Position numbers and translations under genes: made by a program
Origin: DRKI01 sp011051875
GTDB taxonomy: Bacteria; Desulfobacterota; Desulfobulbia; Desulfobulbales; Desulfobulbaceae
Direction of reading: 5' to 3'
Assembly: GCA_026990385.1 (NCBI GenBank)
Contig: JALXDL010000046.1
Span: 3,699-67,698 of the forward strand
DNA: 64,000 nucleotides
The notes under the pieces: generated by a model
Databases searched by the model: none
What the model was told of the DNA's origin: nothing
The model's input: the letters and a program-made list of their open reading frames with translations, nothing else
Part shown: positions 34,259 to 43,614 of the stretch, in pieces
Layout of the letters: each line of letters starts with the position of its first letter
Numbering within the stretch: position 1 is the first letter of the stretch

Positions 34259-35548
34259 ATGCGCATGGACCTGCTCAACCGCTTCATCAACCTGGCCCGC
34301 GTCTTCCTCGAGGGCCGCGGCCTGCCCTTTCTCGGCGCCGGCGTCAGCATGGGGGCTCGTGCTCATTACGCTCAGGAAATAATTCCTACTGTTAACTGGA
34401 TGATTGAGCAGGTTGTTGATCTGTGTCTTCCCGCACTCGTTAGCCAGGAAGAAAGGCAACGGCAGCTCTTTGCCATGCTGGGTGACGATAAGCAGCCGCC
34501 ATTGTCATCGGAAAGTGCATTACGCGAGAAGTTAAAAAAGTTAGTCAACAACAGGCTGGGGCTGTTCTGCGAATCATTGAACATCCTGGGGATCCTGAGC
34601 CATGCCGAGGTGGTACAGGCCATGCAGCTCACCGATTTCTCCCAGCTCGAACCGACTCCGGCGCATTTGTACATAGCCTTTCTCGCCCGGGAATCTCTTG
34701 TCAACGAGGTCATCACCACCAACTATGACTGCTGCCTGGAATCTGCGGTTTTTGCGGCAGCAAACAGGAAAGGCAACGGTGCGCCGCCCCTGGATCACAA
34801 CGAGAATCGGCCTGCTGTTTCCATCTCCAACCTGGAACATTACCGTCAGTACAGCGCCCGTCGTTTTGACCGGGGGACAAGGGTTGCGGTGCTCAGGGTG
34901 TACAAGATCAATGGCTGCGCCGGGGCCTTGGCCGCCGTTGCGCCGTATCGTCCCAGTCAGAAATTGTCAGACACAATTCTTCTGACTGAACGGCAACTGC
35001 AGCACATGAATGACCGCGGCTGGGCACGGGACCTGCTCAGGGACCGGATGCGCTCCCGCGCCTTTGTCTTTTCCGGTTTCGGCAGTGACGAGCCACAGGT
35101 GCGGTTCACCATCCTGCGCCTTCTCGAGGAGTTCGGGCCGATTCCGGGATATACCTCGAACCAGGTCAATGCGATCTGGATGCACGTCTATGAGCCGGAC
35201 CTCTCCTTTTCCCAGCGCCAGATCATGGCCAGCTTCTGGGATCCTGATAAGGTCGAGGCCCATTGTTTCTCCGGGAAGGACAGAGAGCACATCAACGGGC
35301 TGCCCAATGTGGCCGCCGATGCCGGCAGGTTTGAGGCTGATCTTTTCTGGCAACTGTTGTTCTTTCTTGTCTTCCTGGCCCTTGAGGAGCAGGCCAATCG
35401 ACGCCAGATCGATGGTACGGATTTCTTTGATGATCTTGCCACGGAACACCTGCAACAGGCCAGGAGCCAGTTCCGGGAATGGCTCGACCCGGAAGGGATT
35501 GGCGCCAGGGTACTGGGCGATAGTTCCCAAGACAGCGGATTCGCGTGA
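34259..35548 (+). CDS. SIR2-like NADase-family protein
   Basis: The product has 429 residues. SIR2-type Rossmann motifs are GLPFLGAGVSMGA near residues 21-33, VITTNYD (Asn155-Asp157) and FVFSGFGSDEPQVRF. In active SIR2-like defence NADases a KLHG motif follows; here the matching stretch reads VYKINGC, with Asn218 where the catalytic His is expected. It may be inactive, use another residue, or bind NAD or ADP-ribose. No good ribosome site precedes the ATG. The stop overlaps the next gene as TGATG. Confidence 0.75.
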   Translation: MRMDLLNRFINLARVFLEGRGLPFLGAGVSMGARAHYAQEIIPTVNWMIEQVVDLCLPALVSQEERQRQLFAMLGDDKQPPLSSESALREKLKKLVNNRLGLFCESLNILGILSHAEVVQAMQLTDFSQLEPTPAHLYIAFLARESLVNEVITTNYDCCLESAVFAAANRKGNGAPPLDHNENRPAVSISNLEHYRQYSARRFDRGTRVAVLRVYKINGCAGALAAVAPYRPSQKLSDTILLTERQLQHMNDRGWARDLLRDRMRSRAFVFSGFGSDEPQVRFTILRLLEEFGPIPGYTSNQVNAIWMHVYEPDLSFSQRQIMASFWDPDKVEAHCFSGKDREHINGLPNVAADAGRFEADLFWQLLFFLVFLALEEQANRRQIDGTDFFDDLATEHLQQARSQFREWLDPEGIGARVLGDSSQDSGFA

Positions 35549-36309
35549 TGGCAGAGGAAAGAGGCAATAAATTGGTCGGCCTGAAGACTGTTTTCTCCTT
35601 CCTTGGCTATGAAGACCTGGAAAAATACGGAGGGGGTAAAAAACAGTTCGGAGTGCCTCTCTGTTTCTGGCTGCGCTGTCTGTGCGGGAAAAGGAAGGCT
35701 GCCGGATCCTTGCATCCGGAGAGGCTCCCTGCTCCGGAAGTTCTCTATTTCCCGTTTCCGGAGAACAAATATCTGATCCAGGCCCTGCTGGCCCTGTGTT
35801 GCTTCTTCGGCAGAGATGGAACACAACGACATCCCCTGGCCGTGGTACGGGAATGCGATTCCAAGCCAAGTGGGGAATGGCGGGAATATCTCTTCCTTGA
35901 GGTCGGCCGGGAACGGGCCGTGCTCGTCGACCGGGTCAGTTTTCGTCACCTGCGGCTGGCAGCAAACAGGACGGACGGCATCAGCCTGATCACCGTCGTG
36001 CTGTCACAGGAGGGTGGCAGGGGACGTCGGCGCCTGGAAAGCCAGTGGTTTATTCAGGAGCGGCAGAACGCCGGCTCCCTGAAAATCAGGAGGATAGTGC
36101 CTGTCCCGGCCAGTGAACTGCTCAACGGCCTGTTTCGGCTGCGGAAGGTAAATTCCCTCCCCTCCCGGTTCGAACGGCAGGGTCCCCTGCCGGAACGGTT
36201 ACAGACCATGCTGCTTCCTTACCTGTTGCAAAAAAGCAAAAGGAGTTGTCGTCTCCCCGCACACAGGACAAAACTTGTTGAAATTCCATATAAAATTTCG
36301 AAATCATGA
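35548..36309 (+). CDS. Unknown protein between the SIR2-like and ATPase genes
   Basis: The product has 253 residues. I recognise no domain. The protein is basic, mixed alpha/beta, with a cysteine-rich patch (LCFWLRCLCGKRK; later ALLALCCFFGRDG) and a very basic C-terminus. Its ATG overlaps the SIR2-like stop and its stop overlaps the ATPase start as ATGA, so the three are made in fixed proportion. It is presumably a third component or adaptor of the same module. Confidence 0.65.
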   Translation: MAEERGNKLVGLKTVFSFLGYEDLEKYGGGKKQFGVPLCFWLRCLCGKRKAAGSLHPERLPAPEVLYFPFPENKYLIQALLALCCFFGRDGTQRHPLAVVRECDSKPSGEWREYLFLEVGRERAVLVDRVSFRHLRLAANRTDGISLITVVLSQEGGRGRRRLESQWFIQERQNAGSLKIRRIVPVPASELLNGLFRLRKVNSLPSRFERQGPLPERLQTMLLPYLLQKSKRSCRLPAHRTKLVEIPYKISKS

Positions 36310-39248
36310 CAGGCGCCGGCCACGAGCATACAGGGAACACGAACAAATCGAAGGTGGTCAGCCTGCAGGGCTGGTCGATCAGGCATGACAAGACCATTGT
36401 CAGCCCGGTGGGGTTGGGATTGGTGGTGACCCCCAAACCGGCCGCTAACCAGAATATTGATGACCTGGGCGATATCCTGGCGCTGGTCAAGGAGATCGCC
36501 CTGGAATCGGACCTGCTCATGCCCCTGGTCGCGGTGGTGGAAGGGGTGGATGATAAAGACAAGAGAAAGATCAGGAGATGGCGGCGGCAGCAGGTCTACC
36601 ACCAGGGCAAATTTCTGCTCCTGCCCGCAAGGGACGGGAAATCTGAAGATCCTGAAGACCTGCTCAAGGCCCTGCTCAATCCGGGCGCGGACGACATTCG
36701 TAAGTTTACGCCGCCATCTCCCTTGGGCCTGCAGCAGTTCTGGGAGGAGCTGACCCAAGATGAACGGTTGCAAAAGGCCTTTGCCAGGCCCCTGGCTGGC
36801 TGGAAAAATGTTTCTTCCCCGGCCGTTCCTTCACCCGCAAAACAGCAGGAATACTGGCAGAAGCGATGGCAGGAGATGCTGGCTGGCGAGAGTTTACGCG
36901 GAACGGCGGCGGCTGAAAGAGTCTCCGGTCAGGAAGCTCCTGGTGGAGCAGCCGCCAGGACCGTGGAACGACCGAACAGCTATTACACCAGGATCAAGGC
37001 CGTTCGTATCGAGAACTTCAAGGGGTTGAAACAGTGTCCCCCGCAGGATACCCATGACACGACCATGCTGGACCTGGATGCCGATATCATCCTGGTGACC
37101 GGGGCCAACGGCAATGGTAAGTCCAGTTTTGTCGAGGCCTTGAGCCTGGCCCTGACCCGCTACCATCCTGCATGGCAGACCGGGGGAGGGAATGACCATT
37201 TCTTCTTTAAGACAGGCGATACCCAGGAGAGCCGGAACCAGGATATACAGATCCGGTTGGACCTGGAGAAAAGATCACTTGACGCGGACCAGGCCGAGGA
37301 TGATAAGGCCGAGGATGATAAAACCGAGGATGATAATACGACGATTACGATAACGATAAGCCGGGAAAATGCGGAGATATCGCCGGATGACCACCTTGCC
37401 TTTCTGCGCCGGGAAACAGGAGCCGAAGAGTCGGGAACCGGAGGCAGGGAGATCTTTGTCCCGGTCAATGAGCAGCTTCATTACCGTATGACCACCTATC
37501 TTCCCGAGCATGTGAATATGCTCTTTGACGAGAATGTTGCCCCGGCGGCTGCCGACTCTGGACAGGATGACGACCCGGAGCAGTCCCGCTGCATGGGCCT
37601 TGCCGACGAGATTGTCACTATCGGCCATCTTTTTCCGGTCCTGTCCCCGGAGATCGAGGCGCTCTGCAGGGCTGCGGAGGAGCGCCGGGGCAAGGTCAAG
37701 GATGAGCTGGACCGGTACAAGACCGAGATAGAACACCTGGAAGATTTTTCTTCTCAATATACAGAGGCAAAGGAGTTCATCTCCCGGCTCCAGGAGCATA
37801 TCCGCAGGCTGCCTCTTGAGCGCGCCCGTGGGTGGCAGCCTGATCCCCGCTGGCAGCGGCAGCCAGGCAGTGTCCAGGAATTTGTCTCGTTACTGGCTGA
37901 CGAGAGAGCGTCCCTGGAACAGCTCTTTTCCGGTAGGCTCGTATCCTGGCTCGACCTGGGCCAGCTCATCAAGCGTGCCCATGGCAAGGGGCAGGGGCAG
38001 CAGGAGACCATCGACCGGCTGGAGCAGGAGGTGAGGCTCCTGGTGCAAAGGGAGCGGGAGCTGAAGGGCAGGATGGAAGAGCCGGAAACCAGTTCTCCCG
38101 CATTGCGCCAGCTCCTGGAATGTTACCATTTTTTCCTGGAAAAAAAGGATGAGCTGGCCAGGGAGCTTGAAGATTGGTCTGGCTGGAAAGATCCTGCCGG
38201 ATCAGAAGGCGTTTCTGTCCAGGTGGGAGACCTGGCCAGGGACATGAGGCAGATGAAGACGGAGCGGCTGCAGTGGGCTGAAAATATCCTGTCCAGCCTG
38301 CTTGGCCTGGAACAACAGAAGCTCCGTGCGGATCTCGGGAAGATCCAGGATAAACGTGCCAAGAGGGAACGTGAGTTGGAGACAGCCAGGAAAAAGGATG
38401 CCGATGCTGCCGCTTTTGAGCAGGTGATATCGTTTCTGGACGTACCCGAACGGCAGGACCTGTTGTTAAGCCTGGATGCATTCTACCGGCAGGGCCAGGA
38501 GTATGCGTCCCTGGTAGAAGAACGGGAGAAGCTTGAGAAGGAAAAAGAGGACCTGGACGCACTTGGCGGTTTTATCCTGAACATGAGGCACAAGGCCTCT
38601 GGTACGTCGGCTGGTGGCGAGGAAGACTCTTTTCGCAAGGCCCTGGAGAAAACGATCAACCAGGTGATCCGCCGTTTTGTCTTTGCCGACGGCATGGACG
38701 AGGTTGAGGTGACGCCGGAGTTTCTGCTCAAGGCCGATGCCGGCAGGAAAGAAGACTTCCAGCGGGGCGTGCAGTGCCTGTCCTCGGGCCAGAAGGCGCA
38801 ACTGGCCATGGCCTGGATGATCGCCAGCCGGGAACTGGCGCAGAGCCCGACGAGCCGCGATCTTATCCACTTTCCCCACCGTATCCTGATCATGGACGAC
38901 CCTTCCACCACCTTTGACACCACCAACCTGCTCAGCCAGGCCATCCTCTGGCGGCAGCTCGCCTATAACCCGGATTCGGCCCGACGGTACCAGGTTTTTA
39001 TTGTCTCCCATCACGAGGAGTTTTCCTCCCATCTCCTGGACCTGCTCTGTCCGCCGCCCGGCCATTCCATGCGTCTGCTCAGGTTCTCGGACTGGTCCCG
39101 GGACAGGGGTGCCCGGGTTGAAGCCTATGACGTGGAGCCGTCGCCGCTGTCTCTGGAGGCGCAGGGGAGCAAAAAAGACAAGGACAGGCTGGCAAGCGCC
39201 TGCCAGGCCTTCAAAGACGCCCTGGAAACACTCCGGGAGATGGTATGA
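36306..39248 (+). CDS. SMC/RecF-like AAA ATPase
   Basis: The product has 980 residues. After a 220-residue N-terminal part come KAVRIENFKGLKQ and a Walker A (GANGNGKSS, 266-274). A long coiled-coil middle (about 445-790) follows, then the ABC signature LSSGQKAQ (825-832), Walker B ILIMDDPS (Asp864-Asp865) and the H-loop VSHHEEF. This is the layout of Rad50/RecF-type clamps that sense DNA ends or structures. Three 5-residue acidic repeats (AEDDK type) lie near residues 330-344. ATGA overlaps join it to the unknown gene before and cmr1 after. It probably works with the SIR2-like protein in defence. Confidence 0.85.
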   Translation: MTGAGHEHTGNTNKSKVVSLQGWSIRHDKTIVSPVGLGLVVTPKPAANQNIDDLGDILALVKEIALESDLLMPLVAVVEGVDDKDKRKIRRWRRQQVYHQGKFLLLPARDGKSEDPEDLLKALLNPGADDIRKFTPPSPLGLQQFWEELTQDERLQKAFARPLAGWKNVSSPAVPSPAKQQEYWQKRWQEMLAGESLRGTAAAERVSGQEAPGGAAARTVERPNSYYTRIKAVRIENFKGLKQCPPQDTHDTTMLDLDADIILVTGANGNGKSSFVEALSLALTRYHPAWQTGGGNDHFFFKTGDTQESRNQDIQIRLDLEKRSLDADQAEDDKAEDDKTEDDNTTITITISRENAEISPDDHLAFLRRETGAEESGTGGREIFVPVNEQLHYRMTTYLPEHVNMLFDENVAPAAADSGQDDDPEQSRCMGLADEIVTIGHLFPVLSPEIEALCRAAEERRGKVKDELDRYKTEIEHLEDFSSQYTEAKEFISRLQEHIRRLPLERARGWQPDPRWQRQPGSVQEFVSLLADERASLEQLFSGRLVSWLDLGQLIKRAHGKGQGQQETIDRLEQEVRLLVQRERELKGRMEEPETSSPALRQLLECYHFFLEKKDELARELEDWSGWKDPAGSEGVSVQVGDLARDMRQMKTERLQWAENILSSLLGLEQQKLRADLGKIQDKRAKRERELETARKKDADAAAFEQVISFLDVPERQDLLLSLDAFYRQGQEYASLVEEREKLEKEKEDLDALGGFILNMRHKASGTSAGGEEDSFRKALEKTINQVIRRFVFADGMDEVEVTPEFLLKADAGRKEDFQRGVQCLSSGQKAQLAMAWMIASRELAQSPTSRDLIHFPHRILIMDDPSTTFDTTNLLSQAILWRQLAYNPDSARRYQVFIVSHHEEFSSHLLDLLCPPPGHSMRLLRFSDWSRDRGARVEAYDVEPSPLSLEAQGSKKDKDRLASACQAFKDALETLREMV

Positions 39249-40429
39249 ACGAACTGTTGCGGATCGAAGTCAGGTTTCTCCTCACCACGCCGGCCTTTCT
39301 TGGCGACTGCCACCAGAAGGCCGAACTGCGGCCCCAGTCCTTCAAGGGGCTGCTCCGCCACTGGTACCGGGCCGCTGACGCGGGCCTGACGCGGGAACAC
39401 GGCGGAACCAGGGAGGATCGCCTCTGGGGCGGCACGGCAAAGAAGACGGGCCAGTCGGCTGTCCTGGTGCGGATTGTTCCCCCTGGCAAGATCTCGCGGT
39501 ACCAATGGCGGCGGGAGGAGTTCAGCCGGTTTTCTTTTGGGAAAGGCAAGAACGCCATCAACGGCGCCTTGTACCTGGGATATCCCTTTGCCCTCAAGGG
39601 GAACCGTGAGAGGACCGGGCTTGCGGCAGGCACCCTGTTCACGCTCCAGGGCGTTGTGCCCCGGGCTGCCGCCATGGGGGAGCAGGAGGTGCAGGGGGCC
39701 CTGGCCGCGTTCTGGCTGCTCGCCATGCTGGGGGGATGTGGCAGCCGCGGCCGGCGGGGATTTGGCAGCCTGCAGGCCGTGGAGTGGGGTCTTGCCGGCA
39801 GGGAGGTGGACCGCTGGAACGAGCTGTTTGCCCGGCTGCCGGACCCCTCCCGGCTGAACACGCCCCGGGACTGGCACGAGGGATTGGGCCAGGGAAGGGA
39901 GACCTTGAGAGAATGGTTTGGCCATTTTCCTGCCACCACCTGTCATCCCCATCTCGGCGCTCGCTTTGGTGCCGTGCTCATGGAACCGGCCCTCACCTGG
40001 CAGGAGGCCCTGGCCGCGGCCGGGGAGGCCATGCAGCGGTTTCGCCGTCGCAGGCGGCCGGATTATGACGACATGAAGCAGTTCCTGGCCCGGCCCCGGG
40101 ATGGATTGCAGGCCCCGCAGCGGGCCAGTTTTGGCCTGCCGCTCACCTTCCGTTACAGCTCTCCGCCCAAGGGACCTGTCTTCCTGTATCCGCAGCGGCC
40201 CCATAAGGCCGCCAGGTTGCCGGACCGGTTCGCCAGCCTGTTGGGCATCAAGATCATCCGCCTGGGGCAACGATACGTTCCCCTGGTCTACCGCATGGAC
40301 GGCGCCGTGCCCGGCATTGACCTGGCCGTGCGCGCCCGCATCGGAAGGGACCAGTACAACCTGCTCAATGCCGGGCAGTCGGCCATGGATACGTTCTTTG
40401 AAGGTCTGGGGAAGGAGAACCGGCCATGA
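39245..40429 (+). CDS. cmr1: Type III-B RAMP protein Cmr1
   Basis: The product has 394 residues. The N-terminus ELLRIEVRFLLTTPAFLGD, followed by LRPQSFKGLLRHWYRAA and LWGG, is the Cmr1 signature. The middle has GGCGSRGRRGFGSL, the glycine-rich RAMP loop. Cmr1 caps the target-side end of the Cmr complex. It overlaps the ATPase gene and cas10 by four bases each. Confidence 0.92.
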   Translation: MNELLRIEVRFLLTTPAFLGDCHQKAELRPQSFKGLLRHWYRAADAGLTREHGGTREDRLWGGTAKKTGQSAVLVRIVPPGKISRYQWRREEFSRFSFGKGKNAINGALYLGYPFALKGNRERTGLAAGTLFTLQGVVPRAAAMGEQEVQGALAAFWLLAMLGGCGSRGRRGFGSLQAVEWGLAGREVDRWNELFARLPDPSRLNTPRDWHEGLGQGRETLREWFGHFPATTCHPHLGARFGAVLMEPALTWQEALAAAGEAMQRFRRRRRPDYDDMKQFLARPRDGLQAPQRASFGLPLTFRYSSPPKGPVFLYPQRPHKAARLPDRFASLLGIKIIRLGQRYVPLVYRMDGAVPGIDLAVRARIGRDQYNLLNAGQSAMDTFFEGLGKENRP

Positions 40430-43400
40430 ACGAAAAGGCATTCTGGGAACAGAAGATCATCCAGATCCTGCATGATCCGCCGGCCAAGCCCTATTTCCTG
40501 CGGCCGCACAGCGGCGGCCACAAAAAACTTACGAGCCAGCTCCTGGATATCGTGCTGCCGCAAGAGGGCCCCCGGTCACTGCAAACGATTCCGGACCGGC
40601 TCGCTGCCGGCGCCGACCGGCCCCTCCTGACACTGCCTTCCAGGGAAGGGTACTGGCTTGGCAACCAGTACTTTCACAAGGATCCCCTTGTTACCCATCC
40701 CCTGTGCAGAAGCAGCCTGCAATTGCCCCATCCTGGTGGTGTCCCGGAGATCGCCGGCGAGGATATCGATGACCTGGCCCGATGGCAGAAAGAGGCGGCC
40801 AGGCTCCTGGCAGAGGTTGAAGCAGCGGTCGGCGATGCCAGGCCGGAAGAGTTGAAAAAAAACTATCTTGCCTTTTGGCGGAAATACCGGGACGAGCTTG
40901 TCCGCCAGGGAGGCAACGAACTGCTCTGGCAGCTCATGCCCGCGGATTCCCGCTCGCCCGACCATTCCATCTGGGACCATACCCGGATGGCTGCCGCGCT
41001 TGCCTTTGTCCAGGAGAAGATCACGCCGGGCAGGGAGCAGGATCGGCTGTATCCGTGGCTGTTTTCCTTCAGCCTGCGGCCGGTGCAGGAGTTTCTCCAG
41101 GAGGCCAGGAAGAGCCAGGACCTGTGGACCGGCTCCATGCTCCTGGCCGAGCTGACCCTGGCGGCCATGGAACCGATCATCAGGCGGTATGGACCGGACG
41201 TGATCGTCTATCCGGATCTGCGTGGCAATCCCAGGGCGGACATCTGGCTGCACGGCTATGATCCGAGCCTCCTGCCACGCGGCAAGGCGTCCGCGACCAG
41301 GGCCGCGGTCATTCCCCACACCTTTGTCGCCATCCTGCCCAGGGGCCAGGGGAAAGACTTTTTTGATTCCCTGGAAAACCTGGGTCGCGCCACCTGCGAG
41401 GCCGTGCACACTGCCTGGAAGGAACTGGCCGGCGCTGTCCGGGGCTGGATGGAGGAGGTGACCGATGCGGAGGATCGTGGTTCCGGCTGGGACCGCCTCT
41501 GGCAGCATGCCGGGGCGGCCTGTCCCCTGGAGCCCACCTGGGTGGCCCTGCCCTGGCCGGCCCTGGAACACCAGCAAGAGTACTACTGGCCCGGCGGCGC
41601 CCTGCCGTTCCAGGAGTCCAGGCAACCCTCGGCCAGGGACCGGGCAGTGCTCGAGCGGCGGCGCGCCCTGCTGGGCGAGTGGATGGATTCCGCCTCCTGG
41701 GCCAGTTACGAGTATACCCTGTCGGTCTTTGCCAGGACCAACAGCGGCCTGCTCCTGTACTCCGGTTTCTGCTACGCCCCGGCCCACCACAAGCTCAAGG
41801 CGGGGCACGGCATGCGGCGCCGGCTCATGACCCTGCCCGAACCGACCCCGGCGGATCTCTCCTTTGAGAAGTGTTCCCTCTGCCACACCCGGGCCGCCCT
41901 GGGCAACAGCGATCTTGGCCAGGGGACCGGGGATTGCGAGTCCATCCGGGAACAGGTGCGCAAGCTTTGGCAAGAGCGCGAGCTCGACCCGGAGGAAACA
42001 GGCAGTGAGCGGCTCTGCGCGGTCTGCGCCACCAAGCGGTTCCTGGTCCGGGCCGATTCGGAGAAAAACAATACGCAGCAGCCCAACCGGTTCAACCGGG
42101 TCTGGGCCGGCCCGGACAGGGAGAGGGTCGGCGCGCTCAGGGACATGGCCGGTTTCAGTGACAAGCGGATACGCACCCCTTTTCCCTCCACGGTCCAGGT
42201 CGCGGCGCAGCGGTTTCTCCGCGATGTGGCGGCCAACTATACTGATCTGGAAAAAGAGGCCGACGAGATCATGGGGCTCCATCGTGCGTTGGGTCTCCAG
42301 CGCTCCGCCTTTCCCGATTCCCTGCCCGCCCTGGGCCGGGACGTGCAGGAGTATCCAGAGGCGCGGAAGTTCTTGACCCATGACCCGCAACTGGCCCTGT
42401 TCCCGGAAATGGTGGAAAGCGCGGCCAGCTATGCCGACAAAAACCAGGAGCAATGGAACAACCTTGCCTGGGCGGTCCGCGGGTTCCGCGAGCAGGCTCG
42501 GGAGCTTGGTCTTGGCGATCCCCCGACCCAGGTTGCCGTGGTCTGCATGGACGGCGACCGGATGGGAAAACTCCTTCTCCACGGCTCGCCCGAAGACCCG
42601 CCGGTCTGCTGGAAACACGTCCTCCACCCGGCGGTGGTCAAAAAGATCAGGAGCAAGAAAAGGTTTGTCGAGAGCGGCTGGGGCGACCTGCTCCACCTAC
42701 CCCGGCTGGCCGGGCCTGCCCTGCACGCCTTTATCAGCCGCGCCCTGGCGGATTTTTCCCATACCATCGTACCCTGGGTGGTGGAGCAGGAGTTTGACGG
42801 CCGGTTGATCTATTCCGGTGGTGACGATCTTCTTGCCATGGCCCCGGCCGACCAGGCCCTGGCCATGGCAGACCGGCTGCGCACCCTCTACGCCAGCCCC
42901 TGGATCATGGACACCTGGCCGGATATCGCCCCCTGGTCCTGGCTGGAGAAAGACCAGCCGCCGCAGGGGCCTGAGCAACCCGGCACGAGGTTCCGGGTCA
43001 TCGGCGGCAACGAGGACCTGGAGCAATACCTTGCCGACCTGGGACACGACAGGAAACCGGGCCGGCTCATGCCCATGCTCGGGCCGGGCTGCACCATGTC
43101 GGCCGGCATCATGTACGGTCATTTCAAGACCCCGCTGGGGCGGCTGCTCGGGGCGAGCCACGAGCTGCTCGATACCTGGGCCAAGGATCGGGCCGGCCGC
43201 AACAGCGCCGGCCTGGGCCATTTTTCGAGAGGCGGCGTCAAGACCATGTTTGCCGCCCCCTGGGATACCGGTTCCCTGGGCCTGGCCCATACCGTGCGCC
43301 TGGTCCGGGACGCCTTTGCCCAACCCGGGGGCCTGCCGTCCGCCCTGCCGTACAAGCTCAGGGAACAGCGCCGGCTGCTGGATCCTTTTGACCTGGAACG

Positions 43401-43614
43401 GTCTGCCGGTATCGGGGAAGGGGAGATGGCGAGGCTCATGAAGGGGCTGCTGGCCAGGGCCGTGGGCGATGCAGGTGTCAGCGATGCCAGCCTGCGGGCA
43501 GTGCTGGACCTGTGGAAGGCCGGCCACGTCCTGAAAGAGTGTCCGGATTCAGACGACCTGGCCGGCCTTTTTTTCTGCCGTTATCTCGCTGCCAGAACCA
43601 AGGGAGAGGAGTGA
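40426..43614 (+). CDS. cas10: Cas10 (Cmr2), cyclase and HD protein of the type III-B complex
   Basis: The product has 1062 residues. The N-terminus carries LHDPPAKPYF (His16-Asp17), the HD nuclease motif of Cmr2. A zinc site is formed by CSLC (483-486) and CAVC (531-534). Two palm domains are present: the first with VCMDGDRMGK (Asp709, Asp711), the second with the intact catalytic YSGGDDLLAM (798-801). The intact GGDD predicts synthesis of cyclic oligoadenylates when target RNA is bound. It overlaps cmr1 and cmr3. The length and order fit Cmr2 well. Confidence 0.95.
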   Translation: MNEKAFWEQKIIQILHDPPAKPYFLRPHSGGHKKLTSQLLDIVLPQEGPRSLQTIPDRLAAGADRPLLTLPSREGYWLGNQYFHKDPLVTHPLCRSSLQLPHPGGVPEIAGEDIDDLARWQKEAARLLAEVEAAVGDARPEELKKNYLAFWRKYRDELVRQGGNELLWQLMPADSRSPDHSIWDHTRMAAALAFVQEKITPGREQDRLYPWLFSFSLRPVQEFLQEARKSQDLWTGSMLLAELTLAAMEPIIRRYGPDVIVYPDLRGNPRADIWLHGYDPSLLPRGKASATRAAVIPHTFVAILPRGQGKDFFDSLENLGRATCEAVHTAWKELAGAVRGWMEEVTDAEDRGSGWDRLWQHAGAACPLEPTWVALPWPALEHQQEYYWPGGALPFQESRQPSARDRAVLERRRALLGEWMDSASWASYEYTLSVFARTNSGLLLYSGFCYAPAHHKLKAGHGMRRRLMTLPEPTPADLSFEKCSLCHTRAALGNSDLGQGTGDCESIREQVRKLWQERELDPEETGSERLCAVCATKRFLVRADSEKNNTQQPNRFNRVWAGPDRERVGALRDMAGFSDKRIRTPFPSTVQVAAQRFLRDVAANYTDLEKEADEIMGLHRALGLQRSAFPDSLPALGRDVQEYPEARKFLTHDPQLALFPEMVESAASYADKNQEQWNNLAWAVRGFREQARELGLGDPPTQVAVVCMDGDRMGKLLLHGSPEDPPVCWKHVLHPAVVKKIRSKKRFVESGWGDLLHLPRLAGPALHAFISRALADFSHTIVPWVVEQEFDGRLIYSGGDDLLAMAPADQALAMADRLRTLYASPWIMDTWPDIAPWSWLEKDQPPQGPEQPGTRFRVIGGNEDLEQYLADLGHDRKPGRLMPMLGPGCTMSAGIMYGHFKTPLGRLLGASHELLDTWAKDRAGRNSAGLGHFSRGGVKTMFAAPWDTGSLGLAHTVRLVRDAFAQPGGLPSALPYKLREQRRLLDPFDLERSAGIGEGEMARLMKGLLARAVGDAGVSDASLRAVLDLWKAGHVLKECPDSDDLAGLFFCRYLAARTKGEE

